64,000 bases of DNA, taken from NCBI RefSeq assembly GCF_021389935.1, contig NZ_CP089979.1, forward strand, positions 124,001 through 188,000, written 5' to 3'. The notes below the pieces were generated by a model. The model was not told the origin of the DNA. It saw only the letters and a program-made list of their open reading frames with translations, and searched no databases. Both the position numbers and the translations under genes were made by a program. This DNA comes from Fulvivirga ligni. GTDB lineage: Bacteria; Bacteroidota; Bacteroidia; Cytophagales; Cyclobacteriaceae. Positions 27,429 through 36,991 of the stretch are shown here, piece by piece (the stretch's first letter is position 1; every line of letters starts with the position of its first letter).

Positions 27429-28283
27429 GTGGCGAAAGATACAGTTTTTTCAAATAAAAGTACACTGAACATCAGTGGAAATCTATTGAGCCTGGAAAAG
27501 CCAGTAGTCATGGGCATACTAAATATCACCCCTGATTCCTTTTTCGATGGAGGCAAGCATAATGACATTTCGGAAGCCTTAAAGCAGGCTGAGCAGATGA
27601 TTAATGATGGTGCTGAAATCATTGACATTGGTGGCTACTCATCAAGACCTGATGCTATTGACATCAGTGTTTCGGAGGAAATAAGCAGAGTCACACCTGT
27701 GATTGAAGCGCTTAAAGCTCAACACCCTAATCTGGCCATATCAATAGATACTTTCAGATCAGATGTAGCAGCGGCGGCCGTTAAAGCTGGGGCCAATATC
27801 ATCAATGACATCTCTGGTGGTGATTTGGATGATAAGATGTATGACACAGTGGCTGACCTTGATGTGCCTTATATTCTAATGCACATGAGAGGAACACCGC
27901 AAACCATGAAGACTAAAACTTCCTATGACAACCTTTTGCTGGAAATTCTAGATTTTTTTCAGAAAAAAGTGAGCAATCTGCGTAAAAGAAGTGTTAAGGA
28001 TATAGTACTAGACCCTGGATTTGGTTTTGCAAAAACGCCAGATCAAAATTATGTATTACTGAAAAATTTGCAGTATTTTAAATCTTTAGGGCTACCTTTG
28101 TTAGTAGGTGTTTCCCGTAAGTCCATGATTTACAAAAAGCTAGAGGTAGATGCTACCCAAGCCCTAAATGGCACTACAGTTTTGAACACCATAGCTCTAA
28201 TGAATGGAGCCAGGATTTTGAGAGTACATGATGTAAAGGAGGCAGTAGAGGCGGTAAAACTTTTTAATTTGACATATAACTAG
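27429..28283 (+). CDS. folP: Dihydropteroate synthase
   Basis: 284 residues from a GTG start. The TIM-barrel signatures are MGILNITPDSFFDGG, GAEIIDIGGYSSRP, SIDTFRSDVA, NDISGGD, YILMHMRGTPQTM, DPGFGFAKTPDQN and VGVSRKSMI. It condenses p-aminobenzoate with the pterin pyrophosphate in folate synthesis. No ATG in frame exists before the catalytic Met-Gly-Ile, so GTG is the likely start. cdaA follows after 6 bases, an arrangement seen in many Bacteroidota. Confidence 0.95.
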   Translation: MAKDTVFSNKSTLNISGNLLSLEKPVVMGILNITPDSFFDGGKHNDISEALKQAEQMINDGAEIIDIGGYSSRPDAIDISVSEEISRVTPVIEALKAQHPNLAISIDTFRSDVAAAAVKAGANIINDISGGDLDDKMYDTVADLDVPYILMHMRGTPQTMKTKTSYDNLLLEILDFFQKKVSNLRKRSVKDIVLDPGFGFAKTPDQNYVLLKNLQYFKSLGLPLLVGVSRKSMIYKKLEVDATQALNGTTVLNTIALMNGARILRVHDVKEAVEAVKLFNLTYN

Positions 28284-28289
28284 GCACAC

Positions 28290-29174
28290 TTGATTTTATT
28301 ATTCAGCATAGGTTTCTTAGAGGTAAGCTGGGTCGATATTTTCGACATTATGCTGGTAAGCGTATTGCTTTACCAGGTTTACAAGCTTATGCGCGGAAGT
28401 GTGGCTGTCAAAATTTTCTTAGGCGTTTTATCTCTCTATCTTTTATACCTGATTGTACGAGCCCTTCAAATGGAACTACTTGGATTAATCCTTGGTCAGT
28501 TCATGGGCGTAGGTGTATTAGCAGCCATTATTCTCTTTCAGCCTGAGATCAGGAAATTCTTATTACTTATCGGCAAAACCACTGATTTCAACAAAGGTGA
28601 TTTCTTTAACAATCTTTTGATCTGGAAAAAGAAAGCCACTAAGGAGACTTATAATATTACACCTATCATAGAAGCATCTAAAACTCTGGGGGGGTCCAAC
28701 ACTGGTGCATTGATAGTTATTTCAAAAGACTCTGAATTGAAGTTCTACGCTGAGTCTGGTGATATTATAGAAGCTCAACTATCAAAAAGACTACTGCTTT
28801 CTATCTTCAATAAATATAGCCCTCTTCATGACGGAGCAGTAATTATCTATAAAGGAAGAATTAAAGCTGCCAGATGTGTACTTCCTGTGTCCGAGAGTGA
28901 TAGCCTTCCGGCTCAGTTTGGCCTAAGACACAGAGCTGCATTGGGTATGTCTGAGATTACCGACACCATTGTACTTATTGTTTCAGAGGAAACAGGACAG
29001 TTTTCTTTAGCCAGAAATGGTAAGTTAACTCACAACCTTTCACCACAGGAGCTAAGAAAGACCATTAATGATTACCTCACCACTGAGGAAGAGAAGAAAA
29101 AAGAGGAAGTGAAAGAAGAAGCCTCTGAAAAAGAAACTTCCCAAATTAAAAGTGAAGCTAAAGCAGGCATATAA
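28290..29174 (+). CDS. cdaA: Diadenylate cyclase CdaA (c-di-AMP synthase)
   Basis: 294 residues from a TTG start. Three membrane helices (about 15-85) are followed by a DAC domain with both catalytic motifs, DGA (181-183) and RHR (213-215). It joins two ATP into cyclic di-AMP, which controls potassium and osmotic balance. The last 40 residues are a charged Lys/Glu tail not seen in Firmicutes CdaA. The regulator gene cdaR and glmM are not beside it, unlike Firmicutes; instead folP is 6 bases upstream. Confidence 0.94.
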   Translation: MILLFSIGFLEVSWVDIFDIMLVSVLLYQVYKLMRGSVAVKIFLGVLSLYLLYLIVRALQMELLGLILGQFMGVGVLAAIILFQPEIRKFLLLIGKTTDFNKGDFFNNLLIWKKKATKETYNITPIIEASKTLGGSNTGALIVISKDSELKFYAESGDIIEAQLSKRLLLSIFNKYSPLHDGAVIIYKGRIKAARCVLPVSESDSLPAQFGLRHRAALGMSEITDTIVLIVSEETGQFSLARNGKLTHNLSPQELRKTINDYLTTEEEKKKEEVKEEASEKETSQIKSEAKAGI

Positions 29175-29176
29175 AA

Positions 29177-29202
29177 AAGGGTGACTTTTCTAAATCACCC
29201 TT
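29177..29202. terminator. Terminator between cdaA and kbl
   Basis: AAGGGTGA (29177-29184) pairs with TCACCCTT (29195-29202) around a 10-base loop. On the minus strand it is followed by a run of six T, so it is a good terminator for kbl. On the plus strand the T run is interrupted. Confidence 0.75.
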
Positions 29203-29210
29203 CATTTTGA

Positions 29211-30407
29211 TTATTTCAATACTTCTAATTCTTTACCCACTTCTGTAAAAGCTGCGATAGCTTTATCCAAGTGATGCTGATCATGAGCAGCAGATATTTG
29301 CACCCTAATTCTTGCCTGGCCTTTAGGCACCACCGGATAGAAGAATCCAATCACATATATACCTTTCTCTAAAAGCTTTTCAGCAAATTTCTGAGCGAGA
29401 GGGGCATCATAAAGCATAATAGGAACTATGGCATGCTCTCCAGGCTTAATATCAAAACCAGCTTCGGTCATAGCTTTTCTAAAATATTTGGTATTGCTCT
29501 CCAGCTTATCTCTAAGATCCGTAGTTTGGCTTAGCATATCAATAACAGCTATTGAAGCTCCTGTAATAGAAGGCGCCAACGTATTTGAAAACAAGTAAGG
29601 TCTTGATCTTTGTCTTAGGATATCCACTATTTCTTTTCTGGCTGCCGTGAAACCACCTGATGCTCCACCCAATGCTTTTCCTAAAGTTCCTGTAATGATG
29701 TCAACTCTTCCCATCACATCTCTGAACTCATGCACACCCCTTCCGGTCTTACCCATAAATCCAGTTGAATGACATTCATCTGACATCACTAAAGCACCGT
29801 ATTTATCGGCCAAATCACAGATTTTATCTAGCTGAGCAATAGTACCATCCATAGAGAATACACCATCAGTAACTATAATTTTCTCTTTGGCTCCAGCCTC
29901 ATTGGCCTCAATTAATTTAGCCTCCAAGTCGCTCATATCATTATGGTTATAACGATAGCGCATGGCCTTACATAATCTTACTCCATCAATAATTGATGCA
30001 TGGTTTAATGCATCTGAAATGATAGCATCTTCAGGTCCTAATAAAGGCTCAAAAACTCCTCCGTTGGCATCGAAAGCTGCCGCATAAAGAATGGTATCTT
30101 CCATTCCTAAAAATTCGGATATCTTCTTTTCAAGCTCTTTATGAATATCTTGCGTACCACAAATAAATCTAACTGACGACATACCGAACCCATGGGTATC
30201 GATAGACTGTTTTGCTGCCTCTAATACTTTGGGATGAGATGACAAACCCAGGTAATTATTAGCACAGAAGTTAATCACTTCTTTTCCTTCAGTAGTTTTA
30301 ATATCAGCACCTTGTGGGGTAGTGATCACTCGTTCACATTTGTATAAGCCAGCTTCTTTAATTGATTCCAGCTCCTTTTCTAATTTTGCCTTAAGTGTAT
30401 CGTACAT
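29211..30407 (-). CDS. kbl: Glycine C-acetyltransferase (2-amino-3-ketobutyrate CoA ligase)
   Basis: 398 residues, a fold-type I PLP enzyme of the alpha-oxoamine synthase family. Key features are [37 protein letters not shown] and the PLP lysine in [15 protein letters not shown] (Lys244). It cleaves 2-amino-3-ketobutyrate with CoA to glycine and acetyl-CoA. The partner threonine dehydrogenase is encoded divergently less than 1 kb away. It starts 3 bases after the Lys/Pro-rich gene on the same strand. Confidence 0.94.
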   Translation of the reverse strand: MYDTLKAKLEKELESIKEAGLYKCERVITTPQGADIKTTEGKEVINFCANNYLGLSSHPKVLEAAKQSIDTHGFGMSSVRFICGTQDIHKELEKKISEFLGMEDTILYAAAFDANGGVFEPLLGPEDAIISDALNHASIIDGVRLCKAMRYRYNHNDMSDLEAKLIEANEAGAKEKIIVTDGVFSMDGTIAQLDKICDLADKYGALVMSDECHSTGFMGKTGRGVHEFRDVMGRVDIITGTLGKALGGASGGFTAARKEIVDILRQRSRPYLFSNTLAPSITGASIAVIDMLSQTTDLRDKLESNTKYFRKAMTEAGFDIKPGEHAIVPIMLYDAPLAQKFAEKLLEKGIYVIGFFYPVVPKGQARIRVQISAAHDQHHLDKAIAAFTEVGKELEVLK

Positions 30408-30410
30408 AAA

Positions 30411-31193
30411 TTATTCTTCTTTATTAGGTCTTTTCTTTATTACTGGTCTTGGTTTTATTTTAGGTTTTTCAGTTTTTTCTTCGGCAGCATTCTCGTCTTC
30501 TAATTTAGACTTAGGCTTCATAACCGGCTTCACCATTTTGGGCTTCACTGATGGTTTCTCATCAGTAGTATTTTCTTCATCCTTAAGTTTAATCTTCGGC
30601 TTCACCATTTTTGGACGAACCTTTTTAACTTCTCCCGCGCTTGCATCCTCTGTAGAATCAGCAGGTTTCTGCATTTTCGTCTTCATCTTAGGTTTTATAA
30701 CAGGCTTAGCCGGTCCAGACTTATCCTCAGTGCCAGAACCCATTTTCGGTTTCATCTTAGGCCTTGCCATTTTAGCCACTGGCTTCTTCTCCTCTGGATT
30801 TTTGTCAGCTGTTTCGCCTGTCATTTTTGGCTTAGCCATTTTAGGCTTAGCGGGCTTCGGTGAATCAGATTTTTCTTCTGCCTCATCATCCTTTTTAACC
30901 ACTGGCTTCGGAGCAAACTTCGGTTTCCCGGTTGTGGCTCCAGTTGGCTTAGGCTTCATTGCAGGCTTCGGTTTGGCCGCTATTGTCTTTTTATCAGAAG
31001 CATTTTCAACCTCCACAATCTCATATGGATATTTGAGCCTAAGTGGATTAATTAAAAATCGCTTTTGAGCCGTAAAGCTATCTGGGTGCATTTCCTCAAA
31101 TAACACCTTCAGGCTACCCCAGAGGGCAGCATCCTTCTCAAAAAATTGAGTCGAATCGATCTTCTTTTTATGCAGAAATTCTTCGAAGTTCAT
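30411..31193 (-). CDS. Protein with conserved N-terminal domain and Lys/Pro-rich repeat tail
   Basis: About 260 residues from the Met at 31193 (MNFEEFLHKKKID); a Met 27 bases upstream is less likely. The first 65 residues look folded (DAALWGSLKVLFEEMHPDSF, RFLINPLRLKYPYE), and I recall similar N-termini in other Cytophagales proteins without known function. From about residue 75 the chain is Lys/Pro/Met-rich, with KPKM, KPKI and RPKM units repeated a dozen or more times between acidic stretches. It is likely disordered and basic. It ends 3 bases before kbl, so the two are co-transcribed. Confidence 0.75.
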   Translation of the reverse strand: MNFEEFLHKKKIDSTQFFEKDAALWGSLKVLFEEMHPDSFTAQKRFLINPLRLKYPYEIVEVENASDKKTIAAKPKPAMKPKPTGATTGKPKFAPKPVVKKDDEAEEKSDSPKPAKPKMAKPKMTGETADKNPEEKKPVAKMARPKMKPKMGSGTEDKSGPAKPVIKPKMKTKMQKPADSTEDASAGEVKKVRPKMVKPKIKLKDEENTTDEKPSVKPKMVKPVMKPKSKLEDENAAEEKTEKPKIKPRPVIKKRPNKEE

Positions 31194-31297
31194 CAAGGCA
31201 AATATATAAACTTTATGCATGACATAAGGTTTGCTTCATATGATCATTTCCTTTTGAGGTTTTTTGGTAATTTCGCACCACGAAATATTTTGAAGAG

Positions 31298-32245
31298 ATG
31301 GAAAAAGTTCTTGTTATAGGTGCCTGTGGGCAATTAGGATCGGAATTGACTTTAGCGTTAAGAGAGTTACATGGAAATGATAATGTGGTAGCATCAGATG
31401 TAAGGCCCGCGGAAGGCCAACTAGCTGATGGCCCTTTCGTTATCTTAAACGCTATGGACAAAGAAGGGTTGGAGGAGATAATTGATAATCACGGCATTAA
31501 TCAAATATACCATCTTGCGGCTATCCTTTCTGCCAAGGGTGAAAATGATCCAAAGTTTGCCTGGGATCTTAATATGACCAGCTTACTGAACGTACTGGAA
31601 CTGGCGAGAGACAAAAAGCTAAATAAAATCTATTGGCCTAGCTCTATTGCCGTATTTGGGCCAAATACACCAAAAGATAATACACACCAAAATACCATCA
31701 TGGATCCTAACACCGTGTATGGCATCAGCAAATTAGCTGGTGAAAGATGGTGCGAATACTATTTTGAAAAGTATGGAGTGGATGTAAGAAGTCTAAGATA
31801 CCCTGGATTAATTGGCTACAAAGCCAAGCCTGGAGGTGGAACCACTGACTACGCTGTTGATATTTTTTACAAGGCTCTTGAAGAGAATAAATACGAGAGC
31901 TTCCTTAGTGAAGATTCTTACTTACCAATGATGTACATAGATGACGCCATTAAAGCTACCATAGATTTAATGCAAGCTGATCCAAAAGACATCAAAGTAA
32001 GATCAAGCTATAATGTATCAGCCATGAGTTTCTCACCTAAAGAGATCGCAGAAGAAATTAAAAAGGCTTCTCCTGGCTTTGAAATCAGCTACAACCCTGA
32101 TTTCAGACAGAAGATTGCAGACTCATGGCCTAACTCTATCGATGATTCCGAAGCTAGAGATCACTGGAACTGGAAGCCTTCTTATGATCTGTCAAAAATG
32201 ACCACGGAAATACTAGATGGACTCAAGCAATTACTCCACTACTAA
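31298..32245 (+). CDS. L-threonine 3-dehydrogenase, short-chain (SDR) type
   Basis: 315 residues of the extended SDR/epimerase fold: NAD-binding VIGACGQLGSE (GxxGxxG at 8-14), the catalytic pair YGISK (Tyr141, Lys145) and Ser in WPSSIAVFG. The region KPGGGTTDYAVDIFYKALEE and FLSEDSYLPMMYIDDA match SDR-type threonine dehydrogenases known from Flavobacterium and Cupriavidus. It oxidises L-threonine to 2-amino-3-ketobutyrate, the substrate of Kbl encoded nearby. Its 3' end overlaps the convergent T9SS gene by 15 bases. Confidence 0.9.
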   Translation: MEKVLVIGACGQLGSELTLALRELHGNDNVVASDVRPAEGQLADGPFVILNAMDKEGLEEIIDNHGINQIYHLAAILSAKGENDPKFAWDLNMTSLLNVLELARDKKLNKIYWPSSIAVFGPNTPKDNTHQNTIMDPNTVYGISKLAGERWCEYYFEKYGVDVRSLRYPGLIGYKAKPGGGTTDYAVDIFYKALEENKYESFLSEDSYLPMMYIDDAIKATIDLMQADPKDIKVRSSYNVSAMSFSPKEIAEEIKKASPGFEISYNPDFRQKIADSWPNSIDDSEARDHWNWKPSYDLSKMTTEILDGLKQLLHY

Positions 32246-33370
32246 GCGAGTAGTTTTCACAACATTGCCTGTACTAAGCTTCACAATATAGAGACCTTTC
32301 TCGAAATTCGGGTTCAAGGTTAGATATCCTGTAGAAGCTTGTCCTTGCTGAGTATACACCAGCTGTCCTGATGTAGAATAAACAAAAAGGTTTAAAACTT
32401 CAGAATCATCAGCTCCGGTGAACACTTTTACCTCATCACCTTGCTTTGTAGGTGATGGGTAAATAGAAAATTCCGAGACCTGGCTATTAAACACGGTTAT
32501 AAAACCAATCTTAGCAGTGGTACCGTCATAATCAGTTTGACTAAGCCTGTAATAGGATGTCCCAAATAAAGGATTAGAATCACGGTAAGCATATTGCTGA
32601 ACTTCTACTGTGGTTCCAGCACCATAGGTTTTATTAATGACCTCAAAATCTACACCATTTGTAGATCTTTCGAGGGTAAAGAAATCATTATTCTCCTCAG
32701 AAGCTGTTGTCCAATTTAGCTGAACGGCTCCTCTCTCCATCGAATAACCAAATGATAAGAGTGACACAGGCAAAGGTGTAGCACCATTATTGGTTACAAA
32801 ATCATAAATATCTGGCAAATCATTTCTAAGGTCATTACTTATATCTTTTTCTGATGCATCCGGCACGAACTGACTTGCTTTACCTGAATAAGAATCTGTA
32901 TAAACATTGCCCGATCCAGTATAGCTACCCTGAGTTCCAGTTTTATTGAAATCACCGCTGATAATTAGGTTTCCAGATGATGCCAATTCAATTTTATTAT
33001 CCATAGACAAATTGCCCAAAATAATCATCAAGCCATTAATTTTTAAGTTCATCGCTTTATTATTAAACTGAACATCTCCATAAATCACCAAAGTATCATT
33101 CACTTCAAATGTATAAGCCTCTTGATTGGCTGCAAAACCTAAAATCACTCCAGATCCAGCAGTCGGAGCCGGAGCAGTACCTACACTTATATAGCCATTA
33201 AGTAGATAATTACCATTTCCGGCAGGCAAACCAGTAGTTGTTGACACAATCCCATCACTCCATGATGATGAAGACGTCCAATTTCCTGAATAATTATCCA
33301 AAGTAGACTTTTGTGCCATGGCACTTAAAGTCATCGATAAACATAATATAACCCCAAATAATCGTTTCAT
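32231..33370 (-). CDS. Secreted protein with type IX secretion C-terminal sorting domain
   Basis: 379 residues. Signal peptide (LSMTLSAMAQ). The N-terminal half is rich in Gly, Asn, Ser and Thr with repeats like LMIILGNLSMDNKIELASSGNLIISGDF, suggesting a beta-helix. A fibronectin-like segment follows (LPVSLLSFGYSMERGAVQLNWTTASEENNDFFTLERS). It closes with a type A sorting domain: FSIYPSPTKQGDEVKVF, LFVYSTSGQLVY and GLYIVKLSTGNVVKTTRLVVE. It should be exported by the machinery that includes SprA, encoded 15 kb away, and attached to the cell surface. Confidence 0.9.
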   Translation of the reverse strand: MKRLFGVILCLSMTLSAMAQKSTLDNYSGNWTSSSSWSDGIVSTTTGLPAGNGNYLLNGYISVGTAPAPTAGSGVILGFAANQEAYTFEVNDTLVIYGDVQFNNKAMNLKINGLMIILGNLSMDNKIELASSGNLIISGDFNKTGTQGSYTGSGNVYTDSYSGKASQFVPDASEKDISNDLRNDLPDIYDFVTNNGATPLPVSLLSFGYSMERGAVQLNWTTASEENNDFFTLERSTNGVDFEVINKTYGAGTTVEVQQYAYRDSNPLFGTSYYRLSQTDYDGTTAKIGFITVFNSQVSEFSIYPSPTKQGDEVKVFTGADDSEVLNLFVYSTSGQLVYTQQGQASTGYLTLNPNFEKGLYIVKLSTGNVVKTTRLVVE

Positions 33371-33406
33371 ATCAATACGTTATGTTCATTTATTCACATA
33401 CGCTTA

Positions 33407-33432
33407 CAAATGTAACCCATGTAATAATTCAA
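33407..33432 (-). promoter_or_regulatory. Candidate promoter for the T9SS cargo gene
   Basis: On the minus strand TTG (33430-33432) precedes, by 15 bases, TACATTTG (33407-33414), a perfect TAnnTTTG -7 box. It lies about 37 bases before the start codon. The spacer is a little shorter than the usual 17-23 bases. Confidence 0.5.
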
Positions 33433-33618
33433 CATATTATTCACATTTTGCAAATTCAGTCATTTTAAAAATCTCTATATCAATTACTTATAACAGAGTT
33501 ATTTTCAGCAACTCGTTAATGATTCCCTTAAAAATAAAATTATTGATATCACAACCATTGTTTTTACTCAAAAAACATACACAAATAAGTATAGATTTTT
33601 CCTTTGCTCATTCTCTCG

Positions 33619-33626
33619 TATATTTG
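33619..33626 (+). promoter_or_regulatory. Bacteroidota -7 box for the crotonase gene
   Basis: TATATTTG, a perfect TAnnTTTG, 23 bases before the ATG at 33650. No -33 TTG at the right distance. The remainder of the 279-base intergenic region (33371-33649) is AT-rich with nothing else recognisable apart from the divergent promoter. Confidence 0.5.
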
Positions 33627-33649
33627 AAGCAAACATTCAAACAAGTGCT

Positions 33650-34432
33650 ATGAGCTTATATCAAAACCTATCAGAGGCTTTGGAAAACGGTATTTTAACC
33701 ATTACCATTTCCAGACCTGAAAGTCTTAATGCTTTAAACACAGATACTATTGATGAAATAAGGTCTGCCATTCAAGACGCTTATGACAATAAGGAAGTAA
33801 AAGGCATTATCATTACCGGGGCTGGAGAAAAATCCTTTGTAGCAGGAGCCGATATTAAAGAAATAGCTGACCTTAACGAATTAAATGCTCGTAAGTTTGC
33901 TGAAAATGGTCAGGAAACATTCTCATTAATAGAGCAGTGCGAAAAGCCAGTAATTGCAGCAGTTAACGGTTTTGCTTTAGGAGGCGGATGTGAACTTGCC
34001 ATGGCATGCCATATTAGAATAGCCTCAGAAAATGCAAAATTTGGCCAGCCAGAAGTTACCCTAGGCTTAATACCTGGCTATGGGGGCACTCAAAGACTCA
34101 CTCAATTAGTAGGTAAAGGAAAAGCGCTTGAACTCATCACTACCGGTGATATGATTACAGCCAATGACGCTAAATCTATTGGCCTGGTAAACCATGTAGT
34201 GGAAACTCAGGAAGAATTAATGGAGCTGAGTAAAAAAATAATGACCAAGATTATCTCCAAAGCTCCTTTGGCGGTAGGTATGGCCATCAATTGCGTAAAT
34301 GCATTTTATGTAGAAGAAAACGGCTATCAAACCGAGGCCAATAGCTTCTCTAACTGCACTAAAACCAAAGACTTTCAGGAAGGCACTCAGGCCTTTATCG
34401 AAAAAAGAAAGCCGGAATTTACAGGCGAGTAA
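33650..34432 (+). CDS. Enoyl-CoA hydratase (crotonase family)
   Basis: 260 residues. The oxyanion hole block SFVAGADIKEIADL and the active-site block GFALGGGCELAMACHIRIASENAKFGQPEVTLGLIPGYGGTQRL are both present, with both catalytic glutamates (GGCELA and QPEVTLG) conserved, which favours hydratase rather than isomerase activity. It hydrates 2-enoyl-CoA in fatty-acid or amino-acid catabolism. It begins 23 bases after a perfect -7 box and is followed after 18 bases by the flippase gene. Confidence 0.92.
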   Translation: MSLYQNLSEALENGILTITISRPESLNALNTDTIDEIRSAIQDAYDNKEVKGIIITGAGEKSFVAGADIKEIADLNELNARKFAENGQETFSLIEQCEKPVIAAVNGFALGGGCELAMACHIRIASENAKFGQPEVTLGLIPGYGGTQRLTQLVGKGKALELITTGDMITANDAKSIGLVNHVVETQEELMELSKKIMTKIISKAPLAVGMAINCVNAFYVEENGYQTEANSFSNCTKTKDFQEGTQAFIEKRKPEFTGE

Positions 34433-34450
34433 ACCAACTAATTTTACTAA

Positions 34451-35932
34451 ATGAGTAAAATAAAAAGCCTGGCCAGCCAAACCGCGGTTTACGGCATTAG
34501 CAGCATACTAGGAAGACTGTTAAACTATGCTTTAGTACCCATCCACACAGATCTATTCCCGCCGAAAGAAATGGGAATAGTAACTGGACTATATGTTCAT
34601 ACGGGTCTTCTTCTGGTGGTGTATACTTTTGGAATGGAAACCTCTTTTTTCAGATTTGCTTCCAAGGATAATAAAGATGAGGTGTACAACGGCACCTCCA
34701 CCTTCATCATTATATTAAGCACTATTCTTTCTGCTTTAATTTATTTCTATGCAGAGCCCTTGGCGACACTGGCGGGTTACCCTACAGCCAGCACTTACGT
34801 AGGCTGGCTAGCAATAATTCTATGGATAGATGCATTAACTGCCATACCATTTGCTCGACTCCGTCTTGAAAATAAAGCAAGGATATTTGCCATTGCAAGA
34901 ATGTCTAACATCATCATCAACGTTGGGCTTCAGGTATTTTTCCTATATGCTATACCATACATTATTAAAAATGAATACCCTGGTCATGAATGGTTAAGCT
35001 CAGTGTACCCTGATCTGGGTATAGGTTATATATTCCTGGCTAATCTCATTGCAAGTCTTCTGCTTATACCGATACTATGGAAATGGATAGCTATGATCCG
35101 GTTCCGTCTTGATTGGAGTAGATTTAAACCGCTTTTCATATATGCACTTCCCATCCTCATAACAGGGGTTGCTGGCATGTTTAATGAGCAGCTGGATAAA
35201 ATCCTTATTGAACATTTCTTGCCAGACGGTTTTTATGAGGATATGGACAGCACCCAAGCTTTAGGTGTATATGGACAAACTTTTAAACTTAGCATATTTA
35301 TGATGCTGGCCATTCAGGCCTTTAGATACGCTGGTGAACCTTTCTTTTTTAGTAACGCTAAAGACAAAAAAGCACCAGAACTTTTTGCTAAGGTGATGCA
35401 CTATTTTGTACTACTTAGCTTACTTATATTTCTCTTAGTGAGCATCAATGTGAATTTTATCGGTTTCATATTCCTACGAGATGGAGCTTATCGCATGGCT
35501 TTATATATCGTACCTATTCTTCTTCTAGGAAAGCTCTTTTATGGAATTTATATGAACCTAAGTATCTGGTTTAAACTTACCGATGAAACTATTTATGGCA
35601 CATATTTCAGTATCATTGGGGCTATAGTAACAGTTATAGGCAACATACTGCTCTTGCCATACATTGGCTTTATCGGTTGTGCCATCACATCCGTATTATG
35701 CTATCTCACTATGACAGTGATTTGCTATAGAATAGGAAATAAAAAATACCCCATCCCTTATAATTTTAGAATTTTAACGGTTTACATTCTGTTGGCATGT
35801 ATAATTGCAGCTGGCAGTCAGCTTGTTAAGCTAGAAAATTTTTATTGGGATACTGCCGCAAGGTTAATATTATCGTTGGTTATAGTGGCTTTGGTCTATT
35901 TTAAGGAAAAACCTCAATTGAGTAAAAAATAG
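34451..35932 (+). CDS. Wzx-like polysaccharide/lipid-linked oligosaccharide flippase
   Basis: 493 residues with about 14 membrane segments in the MOP (MATE/Wzx/MurJ) pattern. It begins KSLASQTAVYGISSILGRLLNYALVPIHTDLFPPKEMGIVTGLY, typical of the polysaccharide-biosynthesis membrane family in Bacteroidota. It probably flips an undecaprenyl-linked sugar across the inner membrane. A sugar nucleotidyltransferase follows after 43 bases, so it belongs to an envelope cluster. Substrate unknown. Confidence 0.87.
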   Translation: MSKIKSLASQTAVYGISSILGRLLNYALVPIHTDLFPPKEMGIVTGLYVHTGLLLVVYTFGMETSFFRFASKDNKDEVYNGTSTFIIILSTILSALIYFYAEPLATLAGYPTASTYVGWLAIILWIDALTAIPFARLRLENKARIFAIARMSNIIINVGLQVFFLYAIPYIIKNEYPGHEWLSSVYPDLGIGYIFLANLIASLLLIPILWKWIAMIRFRLDWSRFKPLFIYALPILITGVAGMFNEQLDKILIEHFLPDGFYEDMDSTQALGVYGQTFKLSIFMMLAIQAFRYAGEPFFFSNAKDKKAPELFAKVMHYFVLLSLLIFLLVSINVNFIGFIFLRDGAYRMALYIVPILLLGKLFYGIYMNLSIWFKLTDETIYGTYFSIIGAIVTVIGNILLLPYIGFIGCAITSVLCYLTMTVICYRIGNKKYPIPYNFRILTVYILLACIIAAGSQLVKLENFYWDTAARLILSLVIVALVYFKEKPQLSKK

Positions 35933-35975
35933 GCCTTATTTTAATTAATTTTAATATAGGAAAATAAACGTATCT

Positions 35976-36983
35976 ATGAACATAGTAATACCTATGGCCG
36001 GTAGAGGAACCCGCCTAAGACCACATACACTTACAGTACCTAAGCCATTAATGCCCATAGCTGGTAAACCAATAGTACAACGACTAGTGGAAGACATAGC
36101 TAAAGTTTGTGACAGCAAGCTGGATAAGATCGGCTTTATCATAGATCGAGATTTCGGAAAGGAAGTTGAAGATAACTTATTAGAAATAGCCAAATCTGTT
36201 GGTGGTGAAGGAATTATCTGCTATCAGAATGACAAATTTGGCACTGCACATGCTATACTTTGTGCCAAAGATTTGCTTAAAGGAAATTTGGTAGTAGCAT
36301 TTGCCGACACATTATTTAAAGCTGACTTTAAATTAGACACTTCCAAAGACGGTATCATTTGGGTACAGCAGGTAGATGATCCTTCTGCTTTTGGTGTGGT
36401 AAAGCTAAATGAAGAAAATACCATTACTGACTTCATAGAAAAACCAAAAAACTTTGTTTCAGACTTAGCAATTATTGGTATCTACTATTTCAAGAGCGGC
36501 GAAACGTTGGATGAAGAACTCCATTATCTTATTGACAATGATATTAAAGACGCCAAAGGTGAGTTTCAGCTTACTGTAGCACTGGAAAACATGAAAAAGA
36601 AAGGAACCAAGTTTGTTCCTGGTCAAGTTTCAGAATGGCTAGACTGCGGTAATAAAGACGCCACTGTTTTCACTAACAAGAGATACCTGGAATACATCAA
36701 AGATCAGAAACTAGTTGCCGATGATCTTAAACAGAAAAACAGCATCATAATACCTCCGGTTTACATTGGAGACAATGTAGAATTAGAAAATTGTGTTATC
36801 GGACCGTATGTATCGATCGGTGAAAACACGGTGATCAAAAACTCATTGATCCAAAATTCTATTATACAGACTCATGGTAAAATAAATAATGCTAACTTCA
36901 AAAACTCGATTTTGGGAAATTTCGTTACTTTTGAAGGTAAATCCGATGATTTTAGTATTGGTGATTACAATACTTTGCAATAG
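35976..36983 (+). CDS. Sugar-1-phosphate nucleotidyltransferase with left-handed beta-helix
   Basis: 335 residues. The NTP-transferase domain starts MNIVIPMAGRGTRLRPHTLTVPKPLMPIAGKP (nucleotide-binding GRGTRLRP and the sugar-phosphate loop PKPL), with FADTLF, FIEKP and EWLDCGNKDA further on. From about residue 250 hexapeptide-like repeats (IPPVYIGDNVELENCVIGPYVSIGENTVI) form a left-handed beta-helix. It activates a hexose-1-phosphate, probably glucose-1-phosphate with dTTP or UTP. Followed after 8 bases by the TPR gene. Confidence 0.9.
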   Translation: MNIVIPMAGRGTRLRPHTLTVPKPLMPIAGKPIVQRLVEDIAKVCDSKLDKIGFIIDRDFGKEVEDNLLEIAKSVGGEGIICYQNDKFGTAHAILCAKDLLKGNLVVAFADTLFKADFKLDTSKDGIIWVQQVDDPSAFGVVKLNEENTITDFIEKPKNFVSDLAIIGIYYFKSGETLDEELHYLIDNDIKDAKGEFQLTVALENMKKKGTKFVPGQVSEWLDCGNKDATVFTNKRYLEYIKDQKLVADDLKQKNSIIIPPVYIGDNVELENCVIGPYVSIGENTVIKNSLIQNSIIQTHGKINNANFKNSILGNFVTFEGKSDDFSIGDYNTLQ

Positions 36984-36991
36984 AATTTTAG

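Noticed and set aside
30322-31068. Long open frame of about 248 codons on the plus strand opposite the Lys/Pro-rich gene
   Set aside because: It is the mirror of the KPKM repeats, with Phe/Gly/Leu runs forced by the other strand's codons, and its ends do not match any start context. The minus-strand frame has the conserved N-terminus.
33371-33649. Small RNA or riboswitch in the largest intergenic region
   Set aside because: The 279 bases are AT-rich with no stable stem I could find; only the two promoter boxes are supported.
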